Positions 1 through 8,890 of a stretch of 64,000 nucleotides of DNA are shown here, piece after piece (position 1 is the stretch's first letter; each line of letters starts with the position of its first letter). The position numbers and the translations under genes are program-made. The notes beneath the pieces were generated by a model. It was not told the DNA's origin and searched no databases. It saw only the letters and a list, made by a program, of their open reading frames with translations. The DNA is from Streptomyces mangrovi (GTDB taxonomy: Bacteria; Actinomycetota; Actinomycetes; Streptomycetales; Streptomycetaceae): NCBI RefSeq assembly GCF_900114215.1, contig NZ_FOSG01000010.1, positions 1-64,000 of the forward strand. The letters run 5' to 3'.

Positions 1-1
1 C

Positions 2-904
2 GGCAAGGAGGCGAACAAGGGCGTCAACCCCGACGAGGTGGTGGCCATCGGCGCCTCGCTGCAGGCCGGTGTCCTCAAGGGCGAGGTCAAGGACGTCCTG
101 CTGCTGGACGTCACCCCGCTGTCCCTGGGCATCGAGACCAAGGGCGGCATCATGACCAAGCTGATCGAGCGCAACACCACGATCCCGACCAAGCGCTCGG
201 AGATCTTCACCACCGCCGAGGACAACCAGCCCAGCGTGCAGATCCAGGTGTACCAGGGCGAGCGGGAGATCGCCGCGTACAACAAGAAGCTGGGCATGTT
301 CGAGCTGACCGGGCTGCCGCCGGCGCCGCGCGGAGTGCCGCAGATCGAGGTCACCTTCGACATCGACGCCAACGGCATCATGCACGTCTCCGCCAAGGAC
401 CTGGGCACCGGCAAGGAGCAGCGGATGACCGTCACCGGCGGCTCGGCGCTGCCCAAGGACGACATCGAGCGGATGATGCGGGAGGCCGAGCAGTACGCGG
501 AGGAGGACCACCGGCGGCGGGAGGCGGCCGAGACCCGCAACCAGGCCGAGCAGCTCGTCTACACCACCGAGAAGTTCCTGGCGGACAACGCCGACAAGGT
601 GCCCGGTGATGTGAAGAGTGAGGTCGAGGCGTCGGTGGCGGACCTGAAGGAGAAGCTCAAGGGAGAGTCCGCCGAGGGCGACAGCACGGCGGCCATCCGC
701 GAGGCCTCCGAGAAGGTCGCGGCCACCAGTCAGAAGCTGGGCCAGGCCCTGTACGCCGACGCCCAGGGCCGGCAGGCCGCGGGCGGCGCCGAGGCCGGCG
801 CCGGAGCCGGTGCGGAAGATGCCAGGGCCGGCGGCGCGGACGAGGACGTGGTGGACGCCGAGATCCTCGACGAGGACCGGGACGACAGGGGCAGGGCCGC
901 GTAG
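2..904 (+). CDS. dnaK: Chaperone DnaK (Hsp70), C-terminal part
   Basis: This is the last 300 residues of an Hsp70 chaperone; the frame is open from base 2, so the start lies left of the window. The end of the ATPase domain ([11 protein letters not shown]), the interdomain linker ([14 protein letters not shown]), the peptide-binding beta domain ([16 protein letters not shown]), the helical lid and an Ala/Gly-rich acidic tail ending in [11 protein letters not shown] follow in order. Hsp70 folds client proteins in the cytoplasm with DnaJ and GrpE. In Streptomyces the main heat-shock copy is followed by grpE, dnaJ and hspR. Here no grpE follows and the next gene is a phosphatase, so I infer a second, orphan DnaK. 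Family assignment is certain; paralogue status is inference. Confidence 0.95.
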   Translation, partial: GKEANKGVNPDEVVAIGASLQAGVLKGEVKDVLLLDVTPLSLGIETKGGIMTKLIERNTTIPTKRSEIFTTAEDNQPSVQIQVYQGEREIAAYNKKLGMFELTGLPPAPRGVPQIEVTFDIDANGIMHVSAKDLGTGKEQRMTVTGGSALPKDDIERMMREAEQYAEEDHRRREAAETRNQAEQLVYTTEKFLADNADKVPGDVKSEVEASVADLKEKLKGESAEGDSTAAIREASEKVAATSQKLGQALYADAQGRQAAGGAEAGAGAGAEDARAGGADEDVVDAEILDEDRDDRGRAA

Positions 905-1124
905 CAGCCGGTCCGCCCGAACGGGCGCGGGCGCGCGGCGCGGACGGCCGAGGGCCTTCGGCATTTGCTGGACTTACCGCACCTCGTGCCGGAGCATCGA
1001 AGTACCGCCCGTTCGAGGCGGCCGGGCCCGGGCCGGACCCGGCCCCGCGCCAGGAGCCGGCAGAGGCCGGCAGGGCCCGGCCGGGACGAGTGGGCCGGGG
1101 CTCACAGCGAAGTGGGGAACGCCG

Positions 1125-3347
1125 ATGAAGGGACAGGTGACGCGGACGACCGCCGTACCGTTCGGGGCCGCCGCGGCGCCGGTGGGCGGGGCGCGTCCCG
1201 GCCCGCCCACCGCCGACGACACGCGCGGTCTGTTCCGCGCCTCCGACGCCGTCTTCGCCGAACTGTCGGGTCCGCGCCACGTCGTGGAGACGGCCAACCC
1301 CGCCTTCTTCCGGGCGCTGGGCCGCGAGGAGGCCACCGGCGTCCCCTTGTCCGAGCTGGCCCCCGAACTCGCCGAGCAGGGGATCATGGACCTGCTCGAC
1401 GGTGTCTACCGCACCGGCCGCCCCTACACCGCCCAGGACGCCAGGGTCCTGCTGGGCCCGCCGGAGGCGATGAACGAGGCGTACTACGACTTCACCTACG
1501 AACCGCGCCGGGAGCCGGGCGGCCGGGTGGTGGGCGTCACCGCCCTGGGCGTGGACACCACCGCCGTCCGGCAGGCCCGGCAGCTCGCTGCCGAACAGCG
1601 CGTCCTGCTGGAGCAGATCGCCCTGGACGCGCCCATAGGGGACGTTCTGCGCGCCATGACCGCCGCCATCGAGGAGCTCGACCCCGGAGTCCTGGTCTCG
1701 GTGCTCCTCGCCGACGCCGACGGACGCCATCTGCGGCACGGCGCCGCGCCGAGCCTGCCGGACTTCTACAACCGCGCCATCGACGGCATCGCCACGGGCG
1801 AGGGCGTCGGCTCCTGCGGCACCGCGGCCCACCGCCGCGAGACGGTCGTCGTCGCCGACATCGCCACCCACCCGTACTGGGAGGAGTTCCGCGAGCCGGC
1901 CCTGCGGGCGGGGCTGGCCGCCTGCTGGTCCACCCCGATCACCGGGACGGACGGAGGGCTGCTGGGCACCTTCGCGATGTACCACCGGATCCCGCTCATG
2001 CCCCGCGAGGCCGACCTGGCCCTGGCCGCCGCCTTCGCCCGTACCGCCGCCCTGGCGGTGGAGCGCCACCAGACCAAGCAGGCCCGCGAGCGGGCCGAGG
2101 CCGAGGAGCGGGCCGCCCGGCAGGACCTCGCCTTCGTCCTGGAGGCCAGCACCCGCATCGGCCGCGACCTGGACTTCGACGACAGCCTGCGCCGGCTGGC
2201 CGAGCTGAGTGTCCCGGCGCTGGCGCCGATGAGCGCGGTGGACGTGCTCGACGGCGGACGGCTGAGAAGGGTCGCCGCGTTCGACGCCGGGGACCGCGGC
2301 GGGCGGTGGGCGCGGGAGGCCGGGCGGACCGCGCTCCGCCCGGACGGCGAGACGGTCGCCCGGGTGCTGGCCACCGGGGTGACGGAGGTCGCCCGCCGCT
2401 TCCCGCCGTCCCCGGGGCCCTGGCGGGAGCTGGGCGTCACCGGCTACGTGTGCGTACCGCTGAGCTGGCGAGGGGGCCCCTTCGCCGTGCTGACCCTGCT
2501 GTTCACCGGGGACCGCCCCCTCCAGGGGCGCACCGTGGCCCTCGCCGAGGAACTGGCCCGCCGCACCGCCGTCATCGCCCACAACGCGCGCCAGTACACC
2601 GAGCGCGTCGAGCTGGCCCGGGATCTCCAGGCCGGTCTGCTGCTGCCAGAGCCGCCCGCCGTCCCCGGGGCCGAGGTCGCCACCTGCTACCGGCCGGCCG
2701 GTGAGGGGCTGGACGTCGGAGGCGACTTCTACGACGTCTTCCCGCTGGGCGGCGGCCGCTGGGCCTTCATGATCGGTGACGTGTGCGGGCGCGGGGCGTC
2801 GGCCGCCACCGTCACCGGGCTGGTCCGCCACACCGTCCGCGCCGTCGCCCGGCTCGTCGACGATCCGGCCCGGACCGTCGCGGAGGTCAACACCGCCCTG
2901 CTGGAGGGCGTCCGGCACGGCAGCGCCTTCGTCACCCTCGTCTACGGCCGGATGACACCGGGCAAGGACGGGCTGGAGGTCGAACTCGTCCGGGCCGGCC
3001 ACGTACCGCCCCTGGTGCGGCGCGGCGGCCGGCGGGTGGAGGAGATCACGGCCGGGGGCATGCTGCTGGGCATCGTCCCCGACCCGGCCGTCCGCACGGT
3101 ACGGCTGACCCTGCGGCCGGAGGAGACCCTGTTCCTGGTCACCGACGGCTTCACCGAGGCCCGCTCGGCCGACGGCCGGTTCCTCGGCGAGGACGGCCTG
3201 GCCGCCGCCCTCGCCCGCGCCGGCCGCGACGACGGCGCGGGCGCCCGGGAACTCCTCGACGAGGTGGTCGCCTCCGTCGACCGGTTCTCGGACGACGCGG
3301 CCCCCAGCGAGGACGACAGCGCGGCGCTGGTCATAACCGCCCGCTGA
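1125..3347 (+). CDS. PAS/GAF sensor PP2C-type protein phosphatase (SpoIIE/RsbU family)
   Basis: This 740-residue cytoplasmic signalling phosphatase has an N-terminal PAS-like domain (about 40-150), two GAF-like domains (about 165-310 and 330-490) and a C-terminal SpoIIE/RsbU phosphatase domain (about 495-738). The metal-binding motifs are present: DVGGDFYDVF, IGDVCGRG, FLVTDGFTEAR and EDDSAALVI. Such enzymes dephosphorylate anti-anti-sigma factors and so switch alternative sigma factors; the partner is not encoded nearby. There is no C-terminal HATPase domain, unlike many Streptomyces relatives. I chose ATG 1125, preceded by a GGGG box; upstream in-frame codons belong to low-complexity intergenic sequence. 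The ligand sensed by PAS/GAF is unknown. Confidence 0.93.
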   Translation: MKGQVTRTTAVPFGAAAAPVGGARPGPPTADDTRGLFRASDAVFAELSGPRHVVETANPAFFRALGREEATGVPLSELAPELAEQGIMDLLDGVYRTGRPYTAQDARVLLGPPEAMNEAYYDFTYEPRREPGGRVVGVTALGVDTTAVRQARQLAAEQRVLLEQIALDAPIGDVLRAMTAAIEELDPGVLVSVLLADADGRHLRHGAAPSLPDFYNRAIDGIATGEGVGSCGTAAHRRETVVVADIATHPYWEEFREPALRAGLAACWSTPITGTDGGLLGTFAMYHRIPLMPREADLALAAAFARTAALAVERHQTKQARERAEAEERAARQDLAFVLEASTRIGRDLDFDDSLRRLAELSVPALAPMSAVDVLDGGRLRRVAAFDAGDRGGRWAREAGRTALRPDGETVARVLATGVTEVARRFPPSPGPWRELGVTGYVCVPLSWRGGPFAVLTLLFTGDRPLQGRTVALAEELARRTAVIAHNARQYTERVELARDLQAGLLLPEPPAVPGAEVATCYRPAGEGLDVGGDFYDVFPLGGGRWAFMIGDVCGRGASAATVTGLVRHTVRAVARLVDDPARTVAEVNTALLEGVRHGSAFVTLVYGRMTPGKDGLEVELVRAGHVPPLVRRGGRRVEEITAGGMLLGIVPDPAVRTVRLTLRPEETLFLVTDGFTEARSADGRFLGEDGLAAALARAGRDDGAGARELLDEVVASVDRFSDDAAPSEDDSAALVITAR

Positions 3348-3439
3348 CCGCCCGCCCGCCACCCGTCGGCCGGACCCCGTCCGCGGATGTCCGAAAACCC
3401 CTCCCGGCCAAGGGAATCGACCGGGGGGCGGCATCGGTT

Positions 3440-3452
3440 GCACGGACCGTGC
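3440..3452. promoter_or_regulatory. Short perfect inverted repeat upstream of the OYE gene
   Basis: GCACGG and CCGTGC face each other across one base, 47 bases before the oxidoreductase start. It could be a regulator site. No -10/-35 pair is evident, so the call is weak. Confidence 0.25.
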
Positions 3453-3499
3453 CGCGCCCCACCCGGACGCGGCCTTCCGACGACCGAAGGCGTATCCCC

Positions 3500-4621
3500 A
3501 TGACCGACGACAGCCCGTCCGCGCGCGCCCGGAACACCCTCGGCCGCCCCTTCTCCCTGGGCGGCCTCACCCTCCGCAACCGCGTCGTGATGGCGCCGAT
3601 GACCCGCCAGTTCTCGCCCGGTGGCGTCCCCGGCCCGGACGTGGCCGAGTACTACGCCCGCCGGGCCGCCGCCGAGGTGGGCCTGATCGTCACCGAGGGC
3701 ACCTACGTCGACCACCCGTCGGCCGGCACCAGCGACCGGGTGCCCCGATTCCACGGCGAGGACGCGCTCGCGGGCTGGGAGAGGGTGGCCGACGCGGTCC
3801 ACCGCGCGGGTGGGGCGGTCATGCCGCAGCTGTGGCACGTGGGCATGGTGCGCGACGCCGGGGCTCCGCCGTTCCCCGACGCCCCGCGCACGGGTCCCTC
3901 GGGCATCCCCCTGGAGGGCGACGGGACCGGGCACGCGATGACACACTCCGACATCGACGACGTGATCGCCGCGTTCGCGGCCGGAGCCGCCGCGGCCGAG
4001 GCCCGCGGCTTCGACGGCGTCGAGATCCACGGCGCCCACGGCTATCTGGTCGACCAGTTCCTGTGGTCGCACACCAACCGGCGCACCGACGCCTACGGCG
4101 GCGACCTCGCCTCCCGCGTCCGCTTCGCCGCGGAGATCGTGGCGGCCTGCCGCGAGGCCGTCTCCCCGCACTTCCCGATCAGCTTCCGCACCTCCCAGTG
4201 GAAGGCGGGCCACTACCGGGCCAGACTCGCCGAGACGCCCGAGGAGCTGGAGGCCGTCCTGACCCCGCTGGCCGAGGCGGGGGCGGATGTCTTCCACTGC
4301 TCCACGCGCCGCTACTGGCTGCCGGAGTTCGAGGGGTCCGACCTCAACCTGGCGGGCTGGGCGAAGAAGCTGACCGGCCGCCCCACCATCACCGTCGGTT
4401 CGGTCGGCCTGGACAACGAGTTCTTCGCCGCGTTCCAGGGAGCGGACGGGAACCTCACGGACATCGACGCCCTGCTGGAGAGGCTGGAGCGCGACGAGTT
4501 CGACCTCGTGGCGGTCGGCCGCTCCCTGCTCGGCGACCCGGAGTGGGCGGCGAAGGTGCTGGCCGGCCGCTTCGGTGACCTGAGTTCCTTCGACGCGGCC
4601 GGGCTCTCCGTGCTCCACTGA
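3500..4621 (+). CDS. NADH:flavin oxidoreductase, old yellow enzyme family
   Basis: This 373-residue FMN-dependent TIM-barrel ene-reductase begins with the family signature of a barrel entry (LGGLTLRNRVVMAPMTRQFS). It carries the substrate/FMN stretch VEIHGAHGYLVDQFLW followed by HTNRRTDAYGG, and a late ITVGSVGL plus VAVGRSLLGDPEW phosphate-binding section. Relatives reduce activated C=C bonds using NAD(P)H; the natural substrate cannot be read from sequence. ATG 3500 gives the usual family length. It stands alone between the phosphatase and a convergent cupin gene. Confidence 0.93.
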   Translation: MTDDSPSARARNTLGRPFSLGGLTLRNRVVMAPMTRQFSPGGVPGPDVAEYYARRAAAEVGLIVTEGTYVDHPSAGTSDRVPRFHGEDALAGWERVADAVHRAGGAVMPQLWHVGMVRDAGAPPFPDAPRTGPSGIPLEGDGTGHAMTHSDIDDVIAAFAAGAAAAEARGFDGVEIHGAHGYLVDQFLWSHTNRRTDAYGGDLASRVRFAAEIVAACREAVSPHFPISFRTSQWKAGHYRARLAETPEELEAVLTPLAEAGADVFHCSTRRYWLPEFEGSDLNLAGWAKKLTGRPTITVGSVGLDNEFFAAFQGADGNLTDIDALLERLERDEFDLVAVGRSLLGDPEWAAKVLAGRFGDLSSFDAAGLSVLH

Positions 4622-4682
4622 GGTCCGCGGGCGCGGGCCGGGCCAGGAGGGGGCCGGGCGGCGGCCGGGTGGTGTTCCGGCC

Positions 4683-5057
4683 TCACTCCTGCGTCGGCGG
4701 CAGCGCGTAGCCGGGGACGGAGGGCCAGCGGACCGTCAGCAGCGTCGAGTCCTCCTCGGCGACCCAGGAGTGGTCCACGCCCCGGCCCCACACGACATAG
4801 TCGCCCCGCTCGGCCAGGACGACGCCGCGGCCGGGGAACTCGACGCGGAAGCGGCCCTCGACCAGGATCTGGAAGGTGGTGCGCTCCTCGCCGCGCACCC
4901 ACTGCCGCCGCCGCTCGCCGCGCGGGTGGACGCCCCACTTGATCTCCAGCGCCTCGCTGTGCCGGAGGTCGCCCGCGTCCTTGAAGTGGCCCAGCAGCCA
5001 GCCCCGGTCCAGCGCCGCGTCCGGCCCGGCGCTGCCCGTGTACACGTTGTCGTCCAT
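4683..5057 (-). CDS. Cupin-domain protein
   Basis: This small single-domain cupin of 124 residues has a beta-barrel pattern with a G-D-Y-V-V-W-G core followed by a histidine (GVDHSWVAEEDST) and a Pro-rich end. Cupins bind small ligands or metals; no function is assignable. I start it at ATG 5057 (MDDNVYTG). A longer version from GTG 5075 would place a TTA codon (the rare bldA-dependent codon of Streptomyces) second and lacks a better ribosome site. The gene is convergent with the oxidoreductase to its left. Confidence 0.75.
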   Translation of the reverse strand: MDDNVYTGSAGPDAALDRGWLLGHFKDAGDLRHSEALEIKWGVHPRGERRRQWVRGEERTTFQILVEGRFRVEFPGRGVVLAERGDYVVWGRGVDHSWVAEEDSTLLTVRWPSVPGYALPPTQE

Positions 5058-5170
5058 GTGCTCGGACGCTAACACCCGCGCCGGGTGGCCCGGGTCTCCG
5101 CCGCTCCGCTACTCGAAAGAAAAGTGTGCCAAGCGGTTTGTAGTACCGCCCTGTCCGACCCGGGCCGACG

Positions 5171-5878
5171 TCAGCGAGGGAGGGAGCGGACGAGGCGGAA
5201 GCCCACGTCGTCGATCCGCAGGGTCGGGTGGCTGCGGCGGCGCACCGAGGCCCGGCAGCTCCAGGGCTCGTCGAACCACCCGCCGCCGCGCAGCACCCGG
5301 TAGGCACCGTAGACCTCGGGGTCGTAGCGGTCCCAGCACCACTCCCAGACGTTGCCGAGCATGTCGTACAGGCCCCAGTCGTTGGGCCGCCTGCCGCCCA
5401 CGGCGCGGACGCGCTCGCCGGAGTTGCCGCGGTGCCAGGCGATCTCGTCCAGCGGGCCGTAGCGCGGGCCGGTCGTGCCCGCGCGGCAGGCGTACTCCCA
5501 CTCGGCCTCGGTCGGCAGCCGGTACCCGTCGGCGCGCTCGTCCCATTCGACGCCCGTGCCGTCGCCGTACCCGCCGTCGCCGTCGCCGTCGTCCGGGGGG
5601 AGGCGGTAAGCGGGAGCCAGCCCCTCGTGCAGGGACAGGGTGTTGCAGAACCGGACCGCCTCCAGCCAGGAGACGCCCTCGACGGGCAGCCGGCCGCCGT
5701 GCGCGGCCTCGGGCGGCGAGCCGGTGACCTGCGCGTACCGGGCCCGGGTGACGGGAAGGGCCGCGATCCGGTAGGGCGCGAGGTCGACCGGCCAACTGCG
5801 TTGTGTGCGGCGGTCCGACAGCGTCACCCGCCCCGGCGGGACGGCGATCAGAGCGCCGTCCCCGGTGTCGGTGTCCAT
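5171..5878 (-). CDS. Formylglycine-generating-enzyme-fold (SUMF1) family protein
   Basis: This 235-residue protein has the sulfatase-modifying-factor fold, with RLPTEAEWEYACRAGT, NVWEWCWDRYDP and the C-terminal RGGGWFDEPWSCRASVRRRS. In true formylglycine-generating enzymes two cysteines five residues apart bind copper and do the chemistry. Here the second position is Cys but the first is Asp, so it is probably not an active sulfatase-modifying enzyme. It is closer to the broad family that includes EgtB- and PvdO-like members. No sulfatase gene lies nearby. Start ATG 5878; the neighbour is the divergent KGG gene. Confidence 0.88.
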   Translation of the reverse strand: MDTDTGDGALIAVPPGRVTLSDRRTQRSWPVDLAPYRIAALPVTRARYAQVTGSPPEAAHGGRLPVEGVSWLEAVRFCNTLSLHEGLAPAYRLPPDDGDGDGGYGDGTGVEWDERADGYRLPTEAEWEYACRAGTTGPRYGPLDEIAWHRGNSGERVRAVGGRRPNDWGLYDMLGNVWEWCWDRYDPEVYGAYRVLRGGGWFDEPWSCRASVRRRSHPTLRIDDVGFRLVRSLPR

Positions 5879-6123
5879 GGGCGGGCGAGCCTAGCAAGGT
5901 GCTTGGGGAGGGCCGGTGTTCCAACGGATGCCGCGCACCGGTTTCGGCCGTCGCTCACCACGGAACCCCGGATCCCGTGTGTCGCAGGGGAGTTGACGGC
6001 ATGTGGGAGGCGGCAACCCTGAAAACGACCACATTTAACGTTGTTTGCGGTGATTACTCCCAGATGGGTCGGGCACCCGATGTTGCGAAGGGACCTGCAA
6101 GACAACGAGTGAAGGGAGCAGTC

Positions 6124-6432
6124 ATGGCTGCGTCCAGCAACTCCAACAACCCCGGTAACTTCGCCAACGACCGTGAGAAGGCCTCCGAGGCCGGCCGCCA
6201 GGGTGGTCACGAGAGCGGTGGCAACTTCGCCAACGACCCGCAGCGTGCCGCGGAGGCGGGCCGCCAGGGTGGTCACGAGAGCGGCGGCAACTTCGCCAAC
6301 GACCCGCAGCGTGCCGCGGAGGCGGGCCGCCAGGGTGGTCACGAGAGCGGCGGTAACTTCGCCAACGACCGTGAGAAGGCCTCCGAGGCCGGCCGCAAGG
6401 GCGGCCAGAACAGCGGCGGCGGGCAGCGGTAA
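6124..6432 (+). CDS. KGG-repeat stress protein (Con-10 like)
   Basis: This 102-residue hydrophilic protein is built of four near-identical units of about 22 residues, each GNFANDxxxAxEAGRQGGHESG; the last unit changes to GRKGGQNSGG. The family is known from fungal conidiation proteins and bacterial general stress proteins, and is thought to be largely disordered. The ribosome site GAAGGGAG sits nine bases before ATG 6124. The upstream region holds an unusually AT-rich patch (about 6028-6060) where its promoter should lie, but I cannot assign a sigma class. A strong terminator follows. Confidence 0.9.
   Translation: MAASSNSNNPGNFANDREKASEAGRQGGHESGGNFANDPQRAAEAGRQGGHESGGNFANDPQRAAEAGRQGGHESGGNFANDREKASEAGRKGGQNSGGGQR
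6150..6410 (+). repeat. Four in-frame direct repeats encoding KGG units
   Basis: Units of about 66 bases repeat four times inside the KGG gene. The second and third are nearly identical at the DNA level, and the first and fourth share the REKASEAG variant, which suggests an outer pair plus an inner tandem duplication. Confidence 0.8.
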
Positions 6433-6478
6433 CTCCCGCCTCGCCCGAACCGCGCCCGCGGGCGCGGAAGCAACACCA

Positions 6479-6518
6479 CGGCCCCGGTTCCTCCGGCGAA
6501 ACGGAGGGGCCGGGGCCG
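6479..6518 (+). terminator. Intrinsic terminator hairpin after the KGG gene
   Basis: CGGCCCCGG-TT-CCTCCG pairs with CGGAGG-GG-CCGGGGCCG around a GCGAAA loop; the inner TT/GG can form wobble pairs, giving a 17-base stem. There is no U-run, as is usual in Streptomyces. A shorter palindrome (6450-6467) precedes it. Confidence 0.8.
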
Positions 6519-6674
6519 AGTCCGTGTGCGGCGGGGCGCGGCTCGCTGCCTCGTACGGGTGAAATGCGCTTACCGGGCCGCTCCGTTCCCGGCCCGGCCG
6601 TGCCGAGCCACAAGGATGGGGCGCGGAAGGGGGCCGGTTCCGGCCGGTCCGAGTTGAGCGCGCGAGGAGGCCCG

Positions 6675-6932
6675 ATGGGCAAGGCATACGGCGTCGTTGC
6701 GGACATCCTGGTCGGCAAGTTCCAGTTCACCGAGGGCGAGCTGTCACCCGGTGCCACGCTGGAGGAGATCGACCTGGACTCGTTGGGGCGGGTCGAGTTC
6801 GCCCTGACCCTGCGGGAGAGCACCGGTGTGCCGTTCGCGGACGACCAGATCACCCTGGACACCACGCTGGGGGAGATCGCCGACGCGGTCGAGGCCGCGT
6901 GGGGCGCGGGTACGGCGGCGGCTCCGCGGTGA
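6675..6932 (+). CDS. Acyl carrier protein
   Basis: This 85-residue carrier protein has the phosphopantetheine attachment motif LDSLGRVEF, with Ser36 as the modified residue. It carries acyl chains as thioesters in the cytoplasm. ATG 6675 follows GAGGAGG. Its stop overlaps the GTG of the ketosynthase (GTGA), so the two are translated together. It is not the primary fatty acid synthase ACP, which sits in the fabD-fabH-acpP-fabF cluster in Streptomyces. The neighbours suggest it feeds the alpha-oxoamine synthase of this locus. Confidence 0.95.
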   Translation: MGKAYGVVADILVGKFQFTEGELSPGATLEEIDLDSLGRVEFALTLRESTGVPFADDQITLDTTLGEIADAVEAAWGAGTAAAPR

Positions 6933-8152
6933 CCCGCCCCGACATCGCGGTGACCGGCCTGGGGGCGGTCACCCCGGCCGGAGCCGGGGTGGAGGAGACC
7001 TGGCACCGGGTCCGCGCCGCCGAGCCCACGGCCTCCCAGGACGGCGAACTGGCCGGTCTGCCGGTCGACTTCAGCTGCCGCGTCCCCGAGGTGGAGGTCG
7101 CCGACCGGAGGCGCCGGCGGCAGTTGTGGCGGCAGGACCGCTTCACCCGGATCGCGCTGGCGGCGGCCGACGAGGCGCTGCGGGACGCGCGGCTGGATCC
7201 GTCCTCCTGGGACGGGGCCCGGATGGGCACGGCCGTCGGGTGCAGTCTGGGCGGTGCCGGCACCTGGGAGGCGGAGTTCGGCCGGATGCGGCGGGAGGGT
7301 CCCGAGGCGGTGTCGCCGGTGGTCATCCCGAGGCTGCTGCCGAACATGGCGGCCGGCGAGGTCGCGCTCGCGCTGGGGGCGCGCGGCCCGAGCATGGCGG
7401 TCTCCACCGCCTGCGCCTCGGGGGCCAGCGCGCTGGCGGTGGCCCGCGACTGGCTGGCCGCCGGTCTGTGCGACGTCGTCCTGGCGGGCGGTACGGAGGC
7501 CGCGGTCACGCCCCTGGTGGTGGCCGGGTTCCAGCGGGCCGGGGCGCTGTCGTCGCGCACCGGCGATCCGGCGGCGGCCTCACGGCCGTTCGCGGCGGAC
7601 AGCGACGGGTTCGTGATGGCCGAGGCCGCGGCCGTCCTGGTGCTGGAGCGGCTGGCGGACGCGCGGGCGCGTGGTGTGCGCCCGCGCGCCCTGCTGGCCG
7701 GCTGCGGCACCAGCACCGACGCGCTCCACCCCACCGCGCCGCACCCCGAGGGCCGGTTCGCGGAGCTGGCGGTGACCGCGGCGCTGGCGGACGCGGGCCT
7801 GGAGCCGCGGGACGTCGACCACGTCAACGCGCACGCCACCTCCACCCCGCTGGGTGACGCGGCCGAGGCGAGCATGATCGCCAGGGTCTTCGGGCACGGC
7901 CCGAGCGTGACGTCGGCCAAGGGCGTCCTGGGACACTCACTGGGCGCCGCGGGCGCGGTGGAGGCGGTGCTCACGGCCTTGAGCATCGAGCGGTCCGCCG
8001 TGCCGCCGACGGCCAACACCGACGCGCCCGCGCCGGAGTTCGACATCGATCTGGTGACCAAGGCGGTGCGCGAGCAGCGCGTCGGTGTGGCCGTCAGCAA
8101 TTCCTTCGGGTTCGGCGGCCACAACGTGTCCGTGGTGCTCCGGGCCGTCTGA
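6929..8152 (+). CDS. Beta-ketoacyl-ACP synthase (FabF/KAS II type)
   Basis: This 407-residue condensing enzyme has an intact Cys-His-His triad: Cys162 in VSTACASGASAL, His302 in NAHATSTPLGD and His336 in GVLGHSLGAAGA, plus a C-terminal NSFGFGGHN. It extends acyl-ACP by decarboxylative Claisen condensation with malonyl-ACP. The start is GTG 6929, overlapping the ACP stop, giving the usual family length. In this locus it would build or extend the acyl chain on the dedicated ACP; that role is inferred from position. Confidence 0.95.
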   Translation: MTRPDIAVTGLGAVTPAGAGVEETWHRVRAAEPTASQDGELAGLPVDFSCRVPEVEVADRRRRRQLWRQDRFTRIALAAADEALRDARLDPSSWDGARMGTAVGCSLGGAGTWEAEFGRMRREGPEAVSPVVIPRLLPNMAAGEVALALGARGPSMAVSTACASGASALAVARDWLAAGLCDVVLAGGTEAAVTPLVVAGFQRAGALSSRTGDPAAASRPFAADSDGFVMAEAAAVLVLERLADARARGVRPRALLAGCGTSTDALHPTAPHPEGRFAELAVTAALADAGLEPRDVDHVNAHATSTPLGDAAEASMIARVFGHGPSVTSAKGVLGHSLGAAGAVEAVLTALSIERSAVPPTANTDAPAPEFDIDLVTKAVREQRVGVAVSNSFGFGGHNVSVVLRAV

Positions 8153-8188
8153 GCCGACCGGCTCCCGGTCCCCGTTCCGGCCCGCGTT

Positions 8189-8222
8189 CCGGGCCCGCGT
8201 CCGCCGCCGGGCGCGGGCCCGG
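8189..8222. terminator. Terminator hairpin between convergent operons
   Basis: CCGGGCCCGCG (8189-8199) pairs perfectly with CGCGGGCCCGG (8212-8222). It lies between the ketosynthase end and the hydroxylase end, so it can serve both strands. Confidence 0.7.
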
Positions 8223-8227
8223 TGTGC

Positions 8228-8890
8228 TCAGCGCGCCGCCCCGTCCGCCGCCGTGGGCTCCGGGGCGGTACCGAAGACGTGGTCCCAGTAGGGGCAGCTC
8301 ACTCCGAAGCCGCGGCTGTCGTCCTGGAAGTGGTGGCGCAGGTGGTGCCTGCGCAGCCGGCGTCCGAGCGCGGTGGGCGGGCCGGGGCGGTGCAGGAGGA
8401 AGTGCAGCTCGTCGTAGAGGACGTATCCGGCGGTGAACCCTGCGGCCACCGCGTTGGCCGCGCCGCCGTCCAGGGCCAGGTGGAGGGCGGCGAAGGGGAG
8501 GCCGGTCAGCAGCAGGCTGGCCAGCGGCGGCATGACCAGGCGGCGCGGGTCGCCGGGGTGGTCGTGGTGGACGCCGTGCACCATCCAGTGCAGCCGCCTG
8601 CCGCGCGCGCCGCGCGGGGTCAGATGGAAGAGGGCCCGGTGCACCCAGTACTCCGTCAGCGTCCACAGCGCGTAGCCGAGCAGGACGTGGCCGGCCAGGG
8701 CCGCCCAGCCCAGGCGGGGCGCGGCCAGGGCGGCGAGCAGGACGGCCGGGGGGCCGTACAGGACGGCCGGCACGGCCGGGTGGACGCGGGTGAAGCGGTC
8801 CAGGAACGGGGAGCGGAACAGGGGCGGGGAGGCCCGCAGCCGTTCGGCCCGGCCGGTGCGGGGCCGGGTGGGGCGGGGCTGGGTCGTCAA
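8228..8890 (-). CDS. Fatty acid hydroxylase/sterol desaturase superfamily membrane enzyme
   Basis: This 220-residue membrane di-iron enzyme has hydrophobic segments (around 45-85 and 130-170) and the histidine clusters of the superfamily: YWVHRALFH, HWMVHGVHH, DELHFLLH and HHLRHHFQDD. Members hydroxylate or desaturate lipids, including sphingolipids and carotenoids. The start is TTG 8890, overlapping the upstream stop (TTGA) with GAGGAA before it; an upstream extension would run into the reductase gene. As last gene of the minus-strand operon it is a plausible tailoring hydroxylase for the lipid made here. Confidence 0.88.
   Translation of the reverse strand: MTTQPRPTRPRTGRAERLRASPPLFRSPFLDRFTRVHPAVPAVLYGPPAVLLAALAAPRLGWAALAGHVLLGYALWTLTEYWVHRALFHLTPRGARGRRLHWMVHGVHHDHPGDPRRLVMPPLASLLLTGLPFAALHLALDGGAANAVAAGFTAGYVLYDELHFLLHRPGPPTALGRRLRRHHLRHHFQDDSRGFGVSCPYWDHVFGTAPEPTAADGAAR

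Noticed and set aside
657..3443. Very long open frame opposite the dnaK end and the phosphatase gene
   Set aside because: High-GC DNA leaves antisense frames open. The translation is Gly/Arg/Pro/Gln-rich with no domain, and the plus strand carries clear domains.
5058..5075. Longer start of the cupin gene from GTG 5075 with a TTA second codon
   Set aside because: It would make a nice bldA-control case, but ATG 5057 starts a typical N-terminus and the extra six codons have no support.
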